From: Ligaoa zhengdingensis
GTDB taxonomy: Bacteria; Bacillota; Clostridia; Oscillospirales; Ruminococcaceae
DNA: 64,000 bases
NCBI RefSeq assembly: GCF_014384885.1
Contig: NZ_JACRST010000009.1
Location: 1 to 64,000 of the forward strand
Direction of reading: 5' to 3'
Every line of letters begins with the position of its first letter. The first letter of the stretch is position 1. This document shows positions 22,628-31,721 of the stretch, piece after piece. The notes under the pieces are model-generated. The model was not told the origin of the DNA. It saw only the letters and a program-made list of their open reading frames with translations, and did no database searches. The translations under genes were made by a program, and so were the position numbers.

Positions 22628-25600
22628 ATGATCATTGCGGACCTTCACATCCATTCCAAATACTCCAGGGCCACCAGCCGGGACTGTGTGCCCGAGGCGC
22701 TGGATTTCTGGGCGCGCCGCAAGGGGATTGGCCTGCTCGGCACCGGGGATTTCACCCATCCCGCCTGGCGGCAGGAGCTGCGCGAGAAGCTCGTTCCCGC
22801 CGAAGCCGGACTGTACACCCTGCGCGAGGAACTGCGCCGGTCAGATCCGGCCGCGGTGGGCGCGCAGCCGCCCCGATTCGTCCTCTCCGGGGAGATCAGC
22901 TCGATCTACAAAAAGAACGGCCGGGTGCGCAAGGTGCACAACGTAATTTTGTTGCCCGGTCTCGAAGAAGCGGAGGCGCTCTCGCAGCGCCTCGAGGCGA
23001 TCGGCAACATCCACTCAGACGGGCGGCCGATCCTGGGGTTGGACAGCCGCGACCTGCTGGAGATCACCCTGGAAACCTGCCCGGAAGCGGTTTTCATCCC
23101 GGCCCACATCTGGACGCCGCACTTTTCCCTCTTCGGCGCGTTTTCCGGTTTCGACACGATCGAGGAGTGCTTTGAGGATCTGACGCCGCACATCCATGCG
23201 CTGGAAACGGGGCTTTCCTCCGACCCGCCCATGAACTGGCGGCTGTCCGCCCTGGACAGATATGCGCTGGTCTCCAATTCCGATGCGCATTCCCCCTCCA
23301 AGCTCGGGCGCGAGGCCAACCTCCTCGATCTGCCGGAGCTTTCCTACGCGGCGCTCGCCGGCGCGCTGCGCGGGGAGGGCGGTCTCCGCGGCACCATCGA
23401 ATTCTTTCCGGAGGAGGGCAAATACCATTACGACGGCCACCGCAGCTGTAAGCTCTGCCTCACGCCGGCGGAAACCGAGCGGGCGGGCGGACGCTGCCCC
23501 GTCTGCGGCAAAAAGATCACCATTGGGGTGCAGCACCGGGTGGAGCAGCTCGCCGACCGCGACGAGGGGTTCACCCCGCCCGGCGCGCTTCCCTTCGAGA
23601 GCCTGGCTCCCCTGTGCGAGGTGATCGCCGCCTCGGTCGGAATCTCCGCGGCGGGAACCAAGGCGGCCGCGCAGTATGAGCAGATGCTCCGCGAGCTGGG
23701 GCCGGAATTTTCTATCCTGCGGGAGATCCCGCCTGAGGAGATCGAGCGGGTGGCGGGCCCCTGCGTAGCTGAGGGCATCCGCCGGCTGCGCGCCGGGCGT
23801 GTGCAGCGCACCCCTGGATATGATGGAGAATACGGGACAATCTCGCTGCTGGAACCCGCGGAACGGGAGGCGCTTGGCGGACAGATCAGCCTGTTTGGCG
23901 GCACACCCGGGGAAAAGCGCGCGGCAAAATCCGTCAAGGCGGCCAGAGCGCCGCGAAAGGCGCGTGCAGACATAGTCCAAGAGCCCGAGCCGCCGGCCGA
24001 CCCACTTGCACAGCTCAACGAGCGCCAGCGCGAGGCGGTTGCGGCACAGGAGCGCGCGGTCGCGGTGGTCGCCGGACCGGGGACGGGCAAGACCAAGACG
24101 CTGGTCGCCCGCATCGCCGATATGATCGAAGCGCGCGGGATCAAGCCCGCAGAGATCACGGCCGTCACCTTCACCAACAAGGCGGCGAGTGAGATGCTGG
24201 AACGCCTGCAACAGCGCCTCGGCGGCAAGCGGGCGGTGCGCAGCCTCACGGTGGGCACCTTCCATTCGATCTGCCTGCGTCTGCTCACCGAGCGGCGAGG
24301 CGAAATCTCGCTGATCGACGAATATGAGGCATTGGAGATCGCGCAGGAGGTGCTGGAGGGGCTGCATACAAAGATTTCACCCAAGGCGTTGCTCCAGGAG
24401 GCGTCGCGCCGCAAGAACGGCCTGACAGCGGGGGAAAGTCCGGAAGGGATGGACGAGGCGTGCGAACGCTACGGCGGCCGCTTGCGGGAGTTGGGAGTTT
24501 TGGATTTCGACGACCTTCTGCTGGAGACCCTCGCGGAGCTGGAAAACGATGCGGAGCAGGGGGCGGCCTGGACCCAGCGGTTTTCCCACCTTTTGGTGGA
24601 CGAGTTCCAGGACATCAACCCGATCCAGTACCGCTTGGTGCGGATGTGGAACCGCGCCGGAAAGTCGCTGTTTGTCATCGGAGACCCGGATCAGTCGATC
24701 TACGGATTCCGCGGTTCGGACGCCCGCTGCTTCGAGCGGCTGGAGGAGGACTGGCCGGAGCTGCGGCGGATTTCTCTGCTGCAAAACTACCGCTCGACGC
24801 CCGAGATATTGCGGTGCGCCCTCCCGGTGATCTCCCACAACGACGGGCCGGAGCGGATGCTGCTGCCACAGCGCCCCAGCGGCGCCACGGTGCGGCTGCT
24901 GACTGCGGAGAGCGACCTGTCGGAAGCCATCTTTGTGGCGAAGGAGATCAACCGCATGACCGGCGGCATCGACATGCTCGACGCGCAGAGCCTGTCCGGT
25001 TCATCTGCGCAGCCGCGCAGTTTTTCGGATATCGCCGTGCTCTACCGCACCCACCGGCAGGCGCAGCTCTTGGAGAAATGCCTGCGCAAGGAGGGCGTCC
25101 CCTACCTGGTCGCCGGGCGCGAGGACTACCTGGCCGACCGCTCGGTGCGCGGGACAATCGGCTTCTTCCGCTTTTTGCTCAACCCGCAGGATACGGCGTC
25201 GCTGCGCACCTGGCTGCGCGCCCTGGAGGGCTGCTCTGAGCAGGAGGCCGGATGCATTGCGGCGCAGTGGGCGGCATCCGGCCCGGACGGCCTGAGCGCG
25301 CCGCTGTTGGAGCGGATCGAGCGTTACCGGCCGCGCGCCGCGAAGGAGAAACCGGCGGCGCTGCTGAAGAAGTGGGGCGAGGAAAATGGGCTATCCGCCG
25401 CCGAACCGTTTACAAGGCTCACGAATATGGCGGCGTTCCACAGCGATCTGTTCAGCTTTTTGCAGACCCTGCTGCTGGGGCAGGAGCGCGACCTCGTGCG
25501 CAGCGGAGGCAAGAGCTACGCGTCCGGCGCGGTCATGCTGATGACCCTGCACGGCTCGAAGGGCCTCGAGTTCCCAGCCGTATTTCTGTGCGGTCTGCGG

Positions 25601-25819
25601 CGCGGCTGCCTGCCGCTGGAATCACCCGGCCGTCCGGCCGACATTGCGGAGGAGCGCCGGCTGTTTTACGTCGGGATGACCCGCGCGCAGGAGGAGCTCG
25701 TGCTGCTGACCTCCCAGGAGCCGTCCAGCTTTTTAAAGGAGCTGCCCGAGGGCGCGGTAGAAACCGGCGCCATCGGCCCCAAGCGCCCGGAAGGGGTTCA
25801 GCTCAGCCTGTTCGATTAA
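22628..25819 (+). CDS. Endonuclease Q-like PHP nuclease fused to UvrD/PcrA-type helicase
   Basis: A 1063-aa fusion. Residues 1 to about 400 match EndoQ: PHP metal motif DLHIHSKYS (5-13), GTGDFTHP, FIPAHIWTPHFS, SNSDAHSP, a zinc finger with Cys274/277 and Cys290/293, and a helical tail. Residues about 465-1050 are a superfamily-1A helicase: Walker A GPGTGKTKT (about 482), TFTNKAASEM, TVGTFHSICLRLL, DEFQDINPIQY, GDPDQSIYGFRGSD, LLQNYRSTPEIL, LHGSKGLEF and VGMTRAQEEL. EndoQ nicks 5' of deaminated bases; the fused helicase could unwind from the nick. QISLFG (419-424) and the C-terminal QLSLFD fit the beta-clamp-binding consensus. The start is the ATG at 22628, with CAGGTG upstream. Confidence 0.87.
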   Translation: MIIADLHIHSKYSRATSRDCVPEALDFWARRKGIGLLGTGDFTHPAWRQELREKLVPAEAGLYTLREELRRSDPAAVGAQPPRFVLSGEISSIYKKNGRVRKVHNVILLPGLEEAEALSQRLEAIGNIHSDGRPILGLDSRDLLEITLETCPEAVFIPAHIWTPHFSLFGAFSGFDTIEECFEDLTPHIHALETGLSSDPPMNWRLSALDRYALVSNSDAHSPSKLGREANLLDLPELSYAALAGALRGEGGLRGTIEFFPEEGKYHYDGHRSCKLCLTPAETERAGGRCPVCGKKITIGVQHRVEQLADRDEGFTPPGALPFESLAPLCEVIAASVGISAAGTKAAAQYEQMLRELGPEFSILREIPPEEIERVAGPCVAEGIRRLRAGRVQRTPGYDGEYGTISLLEPAEREALGGQISLFGGTPGEKRAAKSVKAARAPRKARADIVQEPEPPADPLAQLNERQREAVAAQERAVAVVAGPGTGKTKTLVARIADMIEARGIKPAEITAVTFTNKAASEMLERLQQRLGGKRAVRSLTVGTFHSICLRLLTERRGEISLIDEYEALEIAQEVLEGLHTKISPKALLQEASRRKNGLTAGESPEGMDEACERYGGRLRELGVLDFDDLLLETLAELENDAEQGAAWTQRFSHLLVDEFQDINPIQYRLVRMWNRAGKSLFVIGDPDQSIYGFRGSDARCFERLEEDWPELRRISLLQNYRSTPEILRCALPVISHNDGPERMLLPQRPSGATVRLLTAESDLSEAIFVAKEINRMTGGIDMLDAQSLSGSSAQPRSFSDIAVLYRTHRQAQLLEKCLRKEGVPYLVAGREDYLADRSVRGTIGFFRFLLNPQDTASLRTWLRALEGCSEQEAGCIAAQWAASGPDGLSAPLLERIERYRPRAAKEKPAALLKKWGEENGLSAAEPFTRLTNMAAFHSDLFSFLQTLLLGQERDLVRSGGKSYASGAVMLMTLHGSKGLEFPAVFLCGLRRGCLPLESPGRPADIAEERRLFYVGMTRAQEELVLLTSQEPSSFLKELPEGAVETGAIGPKRPEGVQLSLFD

Positions 25820-25824
25820 AAGAT

Positions 25825-25855
25825 GCGCCCAGCCGGGAGGTTGGGCGCTTACTTT
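25825..25855 (+). terminator. Terminator after the EndoQ-helicase gene
   Basis: A 10-bp stem GCGCCCAGCC (25825-25834) / GGTTGGGCGC (25839-25848, one G-T pair) with TTACTTTTT following. Confidence 0.8.
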
Positions 25856-25886
25856 TTGAAGAATTTGTTAAAAAACAGCCACCCAC

Positions 25887-25946
25887 TTGATTTTTACGCG
25901 GGGTTGTACTATAGTAATATTAGCACTCTGGCAACTTGAGTGCCAG
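25887..25946 (+). promoter_or_regulatory. htpG promoter with CIRCE operator
   Basis: TTGATT (25887-25892) and TATAGT (25910-25915) are 17 bp apart. Four bases after the -10 comes the CIRCE inverted repeat: TTAGCACTC (25920-25928), a 9-nt spacer, GAGTGCCAG (25938-25946). The left half is perfect; the right half differs from GAGTGCTAA at two positions. HrcA binding is therefore expected. Confidence 0.88.
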
Positions 25947-25971
25947 AAAATACAACAAGGGTGGAATGATT

Positions 25972-27891
25972 ATGGCCAAAAAACAATTTAAGGCGGAGTC
26001 GAAACGCCTGCTGGATTTGATGATCAATTCGATTTATACCCACCGCGAGATTTTTCTGCGCGAGCTGATCTCTAACGCGAGCGACGCCATCGACAAGCTC
26101 TATTACCGCTCCCTCACCGAGGGCATCACGGGGCTAAGCCGCGACGACTTTGCAATCAGCCTCTCTGTGGATAAGGATGCGCGCGTCCTCACCGTGTCGG
26201 ATAACGGCTGCGGCATGACCAAGGAGGAGCTGGAGCAGAACCTCGGCACCATCGCCAAAAGCGGTTCCCTCGCCTTTAAAAAGGAGCAGGAGGATCCCGA
26301 AAAGGCCGGGGATATCGATATCATCGGCCAGTTCGGCGTGGGCTTTTATTCGGCGTTCATGGTGGCCGACTGCGTCAAGGTGATCAGCCGCGCCTACGGC
26401 AGCGACGAGGCCTGGTGCTGGGAGAGCCTCGGTGCGGACGGCTACACCATCGAGCCCTGCGAGAAGGAGGGCCACGGCACCGACATCATCATGACGGTGA
26501 AAAAGAGCACCGAGGAGGAAAACTACGATGAATTTCTCGAGCCCTACCGCCTGCGCCAGATCGTCAAGAAATACTCCGACTACATCCGTTACCCCATCCG
26601 GATGCCGGTGGAGAAGACCAGACCCAAGGAGGGCGTAGAGCCCAAGGAAGGGGAAGCGCCCGAGTACGAGACATACACCGAGGTGGAGACCCTCAACAGC
26701 ATGGTGCCGCTTTGGAAGAAGAACAAGTCGGAGATCACCGCGGAGGAATACAACAAATTCTACAAGGAAAAATTCTTCGACTACGAGGACCCTGCGCGGG
26801 TGATCCACAGCAGCACCGAGGGCACCGCCACCTACAACGCGCTGTTGTTCATCCCGGCGCGCGCGCCTTACAACTTCTACACCCGCGACTATGAAAAGGG
26901 CCTTCAGCTCTATGCGTCCGGCGTGATGATTATGGATAAGTGCCCCGACCTGTTGCCCGACTGTTTCAGCTTTGTGCGCGGCCTGGTCGATTCGCAGGAT
27001 TTGAGCCTCAACATCTCGCGCGAGATGCTCCAGCACGACCGCCAGCTTAAGATCATCGAGGGCCGTTTGGAGAAGAAGATCAAGAGCGAGTTGCTCGCCA
27101 TGCTCAACAGCGACCGCGAAAAGTACGAGGCGTTTTGGAAAAACTTCGGCTTACAGCTCAAATACGGGGTCTATGCCGAGTACGGCGCGAAGAAGGATCT
27201 GCTGCAGGATCTGCTGCTGTTCCACTCCTCGTCGGAAAATAAGCTGGTTACCCTGTCTGAGTACGTCGGCCGGATGCGCGAGGAGCAGAAATATATCTAC
27301 TACGCCTGCGGCGAGACGGTGGAACGCATCGACCACCTGCCGCAGATCGAGCTGCTCAAGGACAAGGGTTACGAGGTGCTCTACCTGACCGACGATATCG
27401 ATGAGTTCGCATTGACCATGCTGCACGACTTCGACGGTAAGGAGTTCCGCTCGGCGGCCAACAGCGAGCTCAACCTCGAGAGCGACGAGGAAAAGGAGGC
27501 CGCCAAGAAGCAGACTGAGGAAAACAAGGACCTGCTGGCGCTGATGAAGGAGGCGCTGGACGGCAAGGTGGAGGACGTGCGGCTGTCCCAGCGTCTCAAG
27601 AGTCACGCGGTCTGCCTGTCGAGCGAGGGCGCCCTCTCGCTCGAGATGGAGAAGGTGCTCAACGCCATGCCGAACGACCAGAAGGTCAAGGCGCAGCGGG
27701 TGCTGGAGATCAACGCGAATCATCCAGTGTTCGTTTCGCTGCAAAAGCTGTACGGGGCCGACCGGGAGAAGGTCAAGACCTATGCGCAGTTGCTTTACGC
27801 GCAGGCGCTGTTGATCGAAGGGCTTTCGGTGGAGGATCCGGTGGCGTTCTCCAATCAGATTTGCGACCTGATGGCAGAAAAAGCGGATTGA
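25972..27891 (+). CDS. htpG: Molecular chaperone HtpG (Hsp90)
   Basis: A 639-aa ATP-dependent chaperone. The GHKL ATP-binding domain (about 1-230) has ELISNASDAIDKL, DNGCGMTKEEL, GTIAKSGS and GQFGVGFYSAFMVAD. The middle domain (about 240-500) includes SLNISREMLQ, and the C-terminal dimerisation domain follows. The length is normal. I take the ATG at 25972 (MAKKQFKAES), with GGGTGG 7 nt upstream; an ATG two codons earlier is possible. It is monocistronic and, unlike B. subtilis htpG, sits under a CIRCE element. Confidence 0.96.
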   Translation: MAKKQFKAESKRLLDLMINSIYTHREIFLRELISNASDAIDKLYYRSLTEGITGLSRDDFAISLSVDKDARVLTVSDNGCGMTKEELEQNLGTIAKSGSLAFKKEQEDPEKAGDIDIIGQFGVGFYSAFMVADCVKVISRAYGSDEAWCWESLGADGYTIEPCEKEGHGTDIIMTVKKSTEEENYDEFLEPYRLRQIVKKYSDYIRYPIRMPVEKTRPKEGVEPKEGEAPEYETYTEVETLNSMVPLWKKNKSEITAEEYNKFYKEKFFDYEDPARVIHSSTEGTATYNALLFIPARAPYNFYTRDYEKGLQLYASGVMIMDKCPDLLPDCFSFVRGLVDSQDLSLNISREMLQHDRQLKIIEGRLEKKIKSELLAMLNSDREKYEAFWKNFGLQLKYGVYAEYGAKKDLLQDLLLFHSSSENKLVTLSEYVGRMREEQKYIYYACGETVERIDHLPQIELLKDKGYEVLYLTDDIDEFALTMLHDFDGKEFRSAANSELNLESDEEKEAAKKQTEENKDLLALMKEALDGKVEDVRLSQRLKSHAVCLSSEGALSLEMEKVLNAMPNDQKVKAQRVLEINANHPVFVSLQKLYGADREKVKTYAQLLYAQALLIEGLSVEDPVAFSNQICDLMAEKAD

Positions 27892-27902
27892 TGATGAATA
27901 AT

Positions 27903-27942
27903 AGGACCGGACACCCTCATTCAGGGGTGCCCGGTCCTTTTT
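27903..27942. terminator. Terminator between htpG and the glycosyltransferase gene
   Basis: A 14-bp stem (27903-27916 with 27923-27936, one mismatch) is followed by TTTTT on the plus strand. It overlaps the last codons of the convergent glycosyltransferase gene. Confidence 0.85.
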
Positions 27943-29224
27943 GTATTTCCGGCTCAGTGGCGTCAGAACCAGTTTTTTCGGATGTTTCACCGGCGGGGGG
28001 CGCGACGGCGTCCAAAAAGCGCTGTGCCAATACGCCGTAGAGGTGGTGCTCCAACACGTAGGCACGGCCGCGCGCACCCATCGCGTCGCGCTCTGCGGGG
28101 GACATGGCCTTGAGCTTGCCGATCGCCGCGGTGATCTCCTCCGGCGCGTTGTCCGGCGTGACGATGCCGCACCGGGCGGATTCCACCGGATTGTGCGGCA
28201 CGTTCATCGCGCAGATGATCGGCCGGCCGGAGTACATATAGTCGTACAGCTTGTTCATCCCGACGCCGTAGCGGTAGACCTCGAGCGGCAGCGCGCCGAT
28301 ATAGAGGCAATCGGCCAGCGGCAGGATGCTCTGCACCTGGTCCTTGTCCACCGCGTCCAGCCAAAGGATGTTGCAGAGGTTGTGCTGTTTGGCGTAGCGC
28401 TTGAGCGGGGCCTTGTGCAGGCCGCTGCCCACGAACAGGTACATCACGTCGCGGTCGGCCTGGCGGGCCGATTCCACCAGCTCGTCCAGCGCGTTCGCGG
28501 GTGCGAATCCGCCCAGATACAGAACCAGGAAGTACCCCTTGTCGTGGTAGCGGGTGATGAGGTCGATCTGGCGCTGGGGCTGTTTGTGCGGGGCGTCCTC
28601 CGGCTCGATGCCGTTGGGGATGTAGGTGTAATGGTCGGCGGAAAAACCGAGCTCCTTCATGTGCAGGTCGGCCCGGGGCAAAATCGAGATTACATGATCA
28701 GCGTGGCGGTAGGCGTATTTGACCGCGTGACGCAGCGCCAACATCACAGGGTGGCGCGGGGAATAGCCGTAGATTTCGATGTAGCTGTCGGGGTGGATGT
28801 CGTGGACCTCGTACACCAGACGCGCGTGGGCGGCCACAGCGATGCGCCGCGCGGGGTAGATGTCGAGCGGATAGGTAGAGGAGGCGATGACCAAATCGGG
28901 CTGATAACGTTTTGCCAGCTCGTCGGCGCTGCGCCATAAGGTCTCGACAAAGCGGTAGACGTTGCGGTAGCGGTGGTGGTCGTTCTCCTCATAAACCGGG
29001 GTTTTCACCAACAGATAGCGCACCTGTTCGATCACTTTTTCGCAGGTGGGCTCGCTGATGGTGGGGTTCTTTTGCCGTAGATGCGAGTAGTCGGCCGCAA
29101 CGATGGTGACATTGTGCCCGAGCTTACCCCATTCGCGCGCGAGATAATAAGGGCGGTATTCCATGCCCATGCGCGGGCTGCCCGCATAGTGGTCGATCAA
29201 TAGAATATTCAAGGCTTGCTTCAC
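27917..29224 (-). CDS. Glycosyltransferase family 4 (WbuB-like)
   Basis: A 435-aa GT-B glycosyltransferase. The N-terminal domain starts ILLIDHYAGSPRMGMEYRPYYLAREW, which resembles WbuB-type enzymes. The C-terminal domain has the donor-binding segment FLVLYLGGFAPANALDELVESA and GVGMNKLYDYMYSGRPIICA. The last 25 residues are low-complexity and overlap the terminator. The ATG overlaps the stop codon of the preceding glycosyltransferase (ATGA type), so the two are translationally coupled. It should add a sugar to the lipid-linked repeat unit; donor and linkage cannot be read from sequence. Confidence 0.87.
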   Translation of the reverse strand: MKQALNILLIDHYAGSPRMGMEYRPYYLAREWGKLGHNVTIVAADYSHLRQKNPTISEPTCEKVIEQVRYLLVKTPVYEENDHHRYRNVYRFVETLWRSADELAKRYQPDLVIASSTYPLDIYPARRIAVAAHARLVYEVHDIHPDSYIEIYGYSPRHPVMLALRHAVKYAYRHADHVISILPRADLHMKELGFSADHYTYIPNGIEPEDAPHKQPQRQIDLITRYHDKGYFLVLYLGGFAPANALDELVESARQADRDVMYLFVGSGLHKAPLKRYAKQHNLCNILWLDAVDKDQVQSILPLADCLYIGALPLEVYRYGVGMNKLYDYMYSGRPIICAMNVPHNPVESARCGIVTPDNAPEEITAAIGKLKAMSPAERDAMGARGRAYVLEHHLYGVLAQRFLDAVAPPAGETSEKTGSDATEPEIQKGPGTPE

Positions 29225-30333
29225 CTGCCAGATTGTTTATTTTGGAGTAGTTCCCGATACCCCCGCAAAAGCTGTTCCCGTTCCCGCTCCCAACAGTAGC
29301 GCTCCCCTATTAAGGCGCGTCCCCGTTCGCCGAGGGCGGATGAGAGCGAGAGATTACCCGTCAGCTCGCGGATGGAGCTGGTCAAGGCGGTCTCATCGAG
29401 CGGATCGACGAACCGCGCGCAGTCAGTACCCGCAAGCAGTGTCCGCCAAGCGGGAAAATCAGATGTGATCGCCGGTAAACCGGCCGCCAGATATTCCAGC
29501 AGCTTGATCGGCAGGGCCTCCCGGTAGGCTGGGGTGGGGTGCAGCACCGCCAACCCGGCGGCGCATCGGCCGTAGAGGCAGGCCAGCTCCTTACGGCCCA
29601 GCACGCCCAGGTAGGCCACCCCCGGCATGTGGCAGATATCTTCCTCAAGGGCCCGGGTTTCAAAGCGCCCGGCCAGATAGAGCGGCGCCTTGGCCGCACG
29701 GGCGGCCCCGATCATCTGAAACAGGCCGCGATCGGGCGACAGCGCGCCGGCGTAGCAGACCGCCCGCTCCCTGGGGACGGACGGAACCGGTAGGAACTCC
29801 GCCAAAGTGGGGTAATTGTGCAGCGGGATAACGCTGTTAGTGTTGCCCGAAAAGCGCCCGGCTATGAGCTCAGTTGCGCAAAAAACCAGGTCGCAGCTCC
29901 GCGCCATCCGAACGAGAGCGGTTCCGGCCCCCCAGGCGAGCCCCGGACGAATCGGAGACGGAATCCACGGCTTCCCGCGGATTTGCAGCGGCAGGTCCTC
30001 GTGCGCGTCGTAGACGGTGAGGATGCCACGCCGCTTGAGGGGAAAGACGGCGGGCAGCAGTTCGGGGTCGTGCAGGTGGCAGATGTCCGGATGCTGCTCC
30101 AGCGCCGCGTCGGCATAGCGCCGCCAAGAGAAAGCGATGCGCCCCATCCGGCCTTGACGCACCGGCACGCGCAAAAAACGCACCCCCTGCTTTTCACCGG
30201 AGAATTCGGGGTTGAGCAGGGTGACGCGGTATCCCGCCTGCGCGAGCGAAAGCGCCTCCTTGTGAAAGATGCGCACGTCGTCGTGCGGGTGCACACTGGT
30301 GAGCACCGCCACATGGATCGGTCCGGAACTCAA
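29221..30333 (-). CDS. Glycosyltransferase (GT4-like)
   Basis: A 370-aa GT-B protein with an N-terminal acceptor domain (VAVLTSVHPHDDVRIFHKEALSLAQ, DICHLHDPELLP, TVYDAHEDLP) and a C-terminal donor domain (ERAVCYAGALSPDRG, PIKLLEYLAAGLPAITSDFPAW with the E-x7-type motif). The opening resembles glycosyltransferases in exopolysaccharide clusters. Start and stop overlap both neighbours by 4 nt, marking a tightly coupled operon. Acceptor and donor are unknown. Confidence 0.86.
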   Translation of the reverse strand: MSSGPIHVAVLTSVHPHDDVRIFHKEALSLAQAGYRVTLLNPEFSGEKQGVRFLRVPVRQGRMGRIAFSWRRYADAALEQHPDICHLHDPELLPAVFPLKRRGILTVYDAHEDLPLQIRGKPWIPSPIRPGLAWGAGTALVRMARSCDLVFCATELIAGRFSGNTNSVIPLHNYPTLAEFLPVPSVPRERAVCYAGALSPDRGLFQMIGAARAAKAPLYLAGRFETRALEEDICHMPGVAYLGVLGRKELACLYGRCAAGLAVLHPTPAYREALPIKLLEYLAAGLPAITSDFPAWRTLLAGTDCARFVDPLDETALTSSIRELTGNLSLSSALGERGRALIGERYCWEREREQLLRGYRELLQNKQSGR

Positions 30334-31721
30334 GAGAATACCCTCCTCTGATGGGGCTCCTGCCTGATCGGGAGGCCGAGCGCCAGCAGCAGAAACAGCG
30401 CGAACAGCCAGAAAAATTTATCGTATAGCAGGCCGAAGCGGTTGGACACCAGGCTGCCCAGCGCGACAACCGCCAGTGCGTTGCCCATCAGCGCGCCTGC
30501 GGGGAACGACCGGCGGCAGAGGACGATGCAGTCCCACGCAAGGGTGAGCATCAGCGCCAACCCGAGCACAGCCTTGACGATGCCGCCGTTCAACAGGTCG
30601 GCCAGCAGAAAGCTGTGTGCGGAAAGCAGGCCCTTTTGACCGTTGAGATGGGCGTATTCCTGCGCGAGCTCATCGTTTTCCACCTCGTCATACAGGACAA
30701 TGTCGTACCCAAAACCGCGGCCAAAGAGCTTTTCAGTCAGGGAGAACTGCTGGTAGTCCTCCCATGCGATGCCCCAGATCAGTCCGCGCTTTTGAAGCAG
30801 CCCGCCTTCAGTCACCGTTTCGTAGCGGTCCACGGCGCTGCCCTCGGTCGAACCGTTCCCGCCGGTGGAACCTTGGCCGAACCCAAAACTGCCGTATTCC
30901 TCATACCGAATACGCATCTGGTTCTGCATCGCCCATACGCCGCCCCAGAACAGCAGCCCCGCCGCCAGGATCACCCCGATGGCCGTCGCCAACTCGCGCC
31001 AGGACTTCTGCCGGAAGAGCAGCACGCACAGCCAAAACAAGAGGATTGGCGGCAGCATGAGGAAGATGCGGCGGGAAGCGGAGAGATAGAGCACCGTCAG
31101 CGTCACCCCAAGGTCGAGCGCGAACAGGATGCAGCGCATGACAGTGAACTTAGCGGTTGTGAACAGATAAATAGCGCACAGCAGCCCCAGCAGCAGCGTG
31201 GTGGCGAACACGTTGTAATCGCTGCGCAGGGTCAACCGCAGGGTGTAGCGCACCGGGAACGGTCCGGCCAGCAGGTAATTGACAATTGAAAAGGCCGCAG
31301 TCACGCCGCTCGCTACGCCGAGCGATAGCAGCAGGGCGCGCAGCTTCGGCACCGAATCGACATATAACAGGATACAAGCGGATAAAAAAATCATCAAGAC
31401 GACGACCTTATATTTGCTCATCCCATAAGCCGGTGCGGGCGACCAGAGGAGGCTACTGAGGTCATAAAGCAGATAGGCTGCCAGTAGTGCGACGGCGATC
31501 CACCTTCCACCCAGCCGGCCGAACAGCTCCGCCACCGCGCCGGGACGGCTGGGACGCAGGTAGTCGATTGCGGAGACAAGAAACAGGATCGCCAGCAGGA
31601 TCAGCAGCAGATCGAGGATGCGGTAGCTGAAGGTGGCGGCGAGCTCGAACACCACCGCACCCAGCGTCAGCCAGAGCACCGCGCCGAACAGATTTTCGCG
31701 GCTTTCCCAGAATTTAGGCAT
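30330..31721 (-). CDS. O-antigen ligase/polymerase-like (Wzy) membrane protein
   Basis: A 463-aa protein with about ten to eleven transmembrane helices and one large extracytoplasmic loop (about residues 275-370, hydrophilic and Gly/Ser-rich). The helix just after the loop begins AHSFLLADLLNGGIVKAVLGL; the H-S-x-x-L motif fits the Wzy_C/O-antigen ligase family. It would polymerise the repeat unit flipped by the adjacent Wzx. Sequence identity in this family is low, so the call rests on topology, motif and neighbours. It overlaps the flippase gene by 8 nt. Confidence 0.78.
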   Translation of the reverse strand: MPKFWESRENLFGAVLWLTLGAVVFELAATFSYRILDLLLILLAILFLVSAIDYLRPSRPGAVAELFGRLGGRWIAVALLAAYLLYDLSSLLWSPAPAYGMSKYKVVVLMIFLSACILLYVDSVPKLRALLLSLGVASGVTAAFSIVNYLLAGPFPVRYTLRLTLRSDYNVFATTLLLGLLCAIYLFTTAKFTVMRCILFALDLGVTLTVLYLSASRRIFLMLPPILLFWLCVLLFRQKSWRELATAIGVILAAGLLFWGGVWAMQNQMRIRYEEYGSFGFGQGSTGGNGSTEGSAVDRYETVTEGGLLQKRGLIWGIAWEDYQQFSLTEKLFGRGFGYDIVLYDEVENDELAQEYAHLNGQKGLLSAHSFLLADLLNGGIVKAVLGLALMLTLAWDCIVLCRRSFPAGALMGNALAVVALGSLVSNRFGLLYDKFFWLFALFLLLALGLPIRQEPHQRRVFS

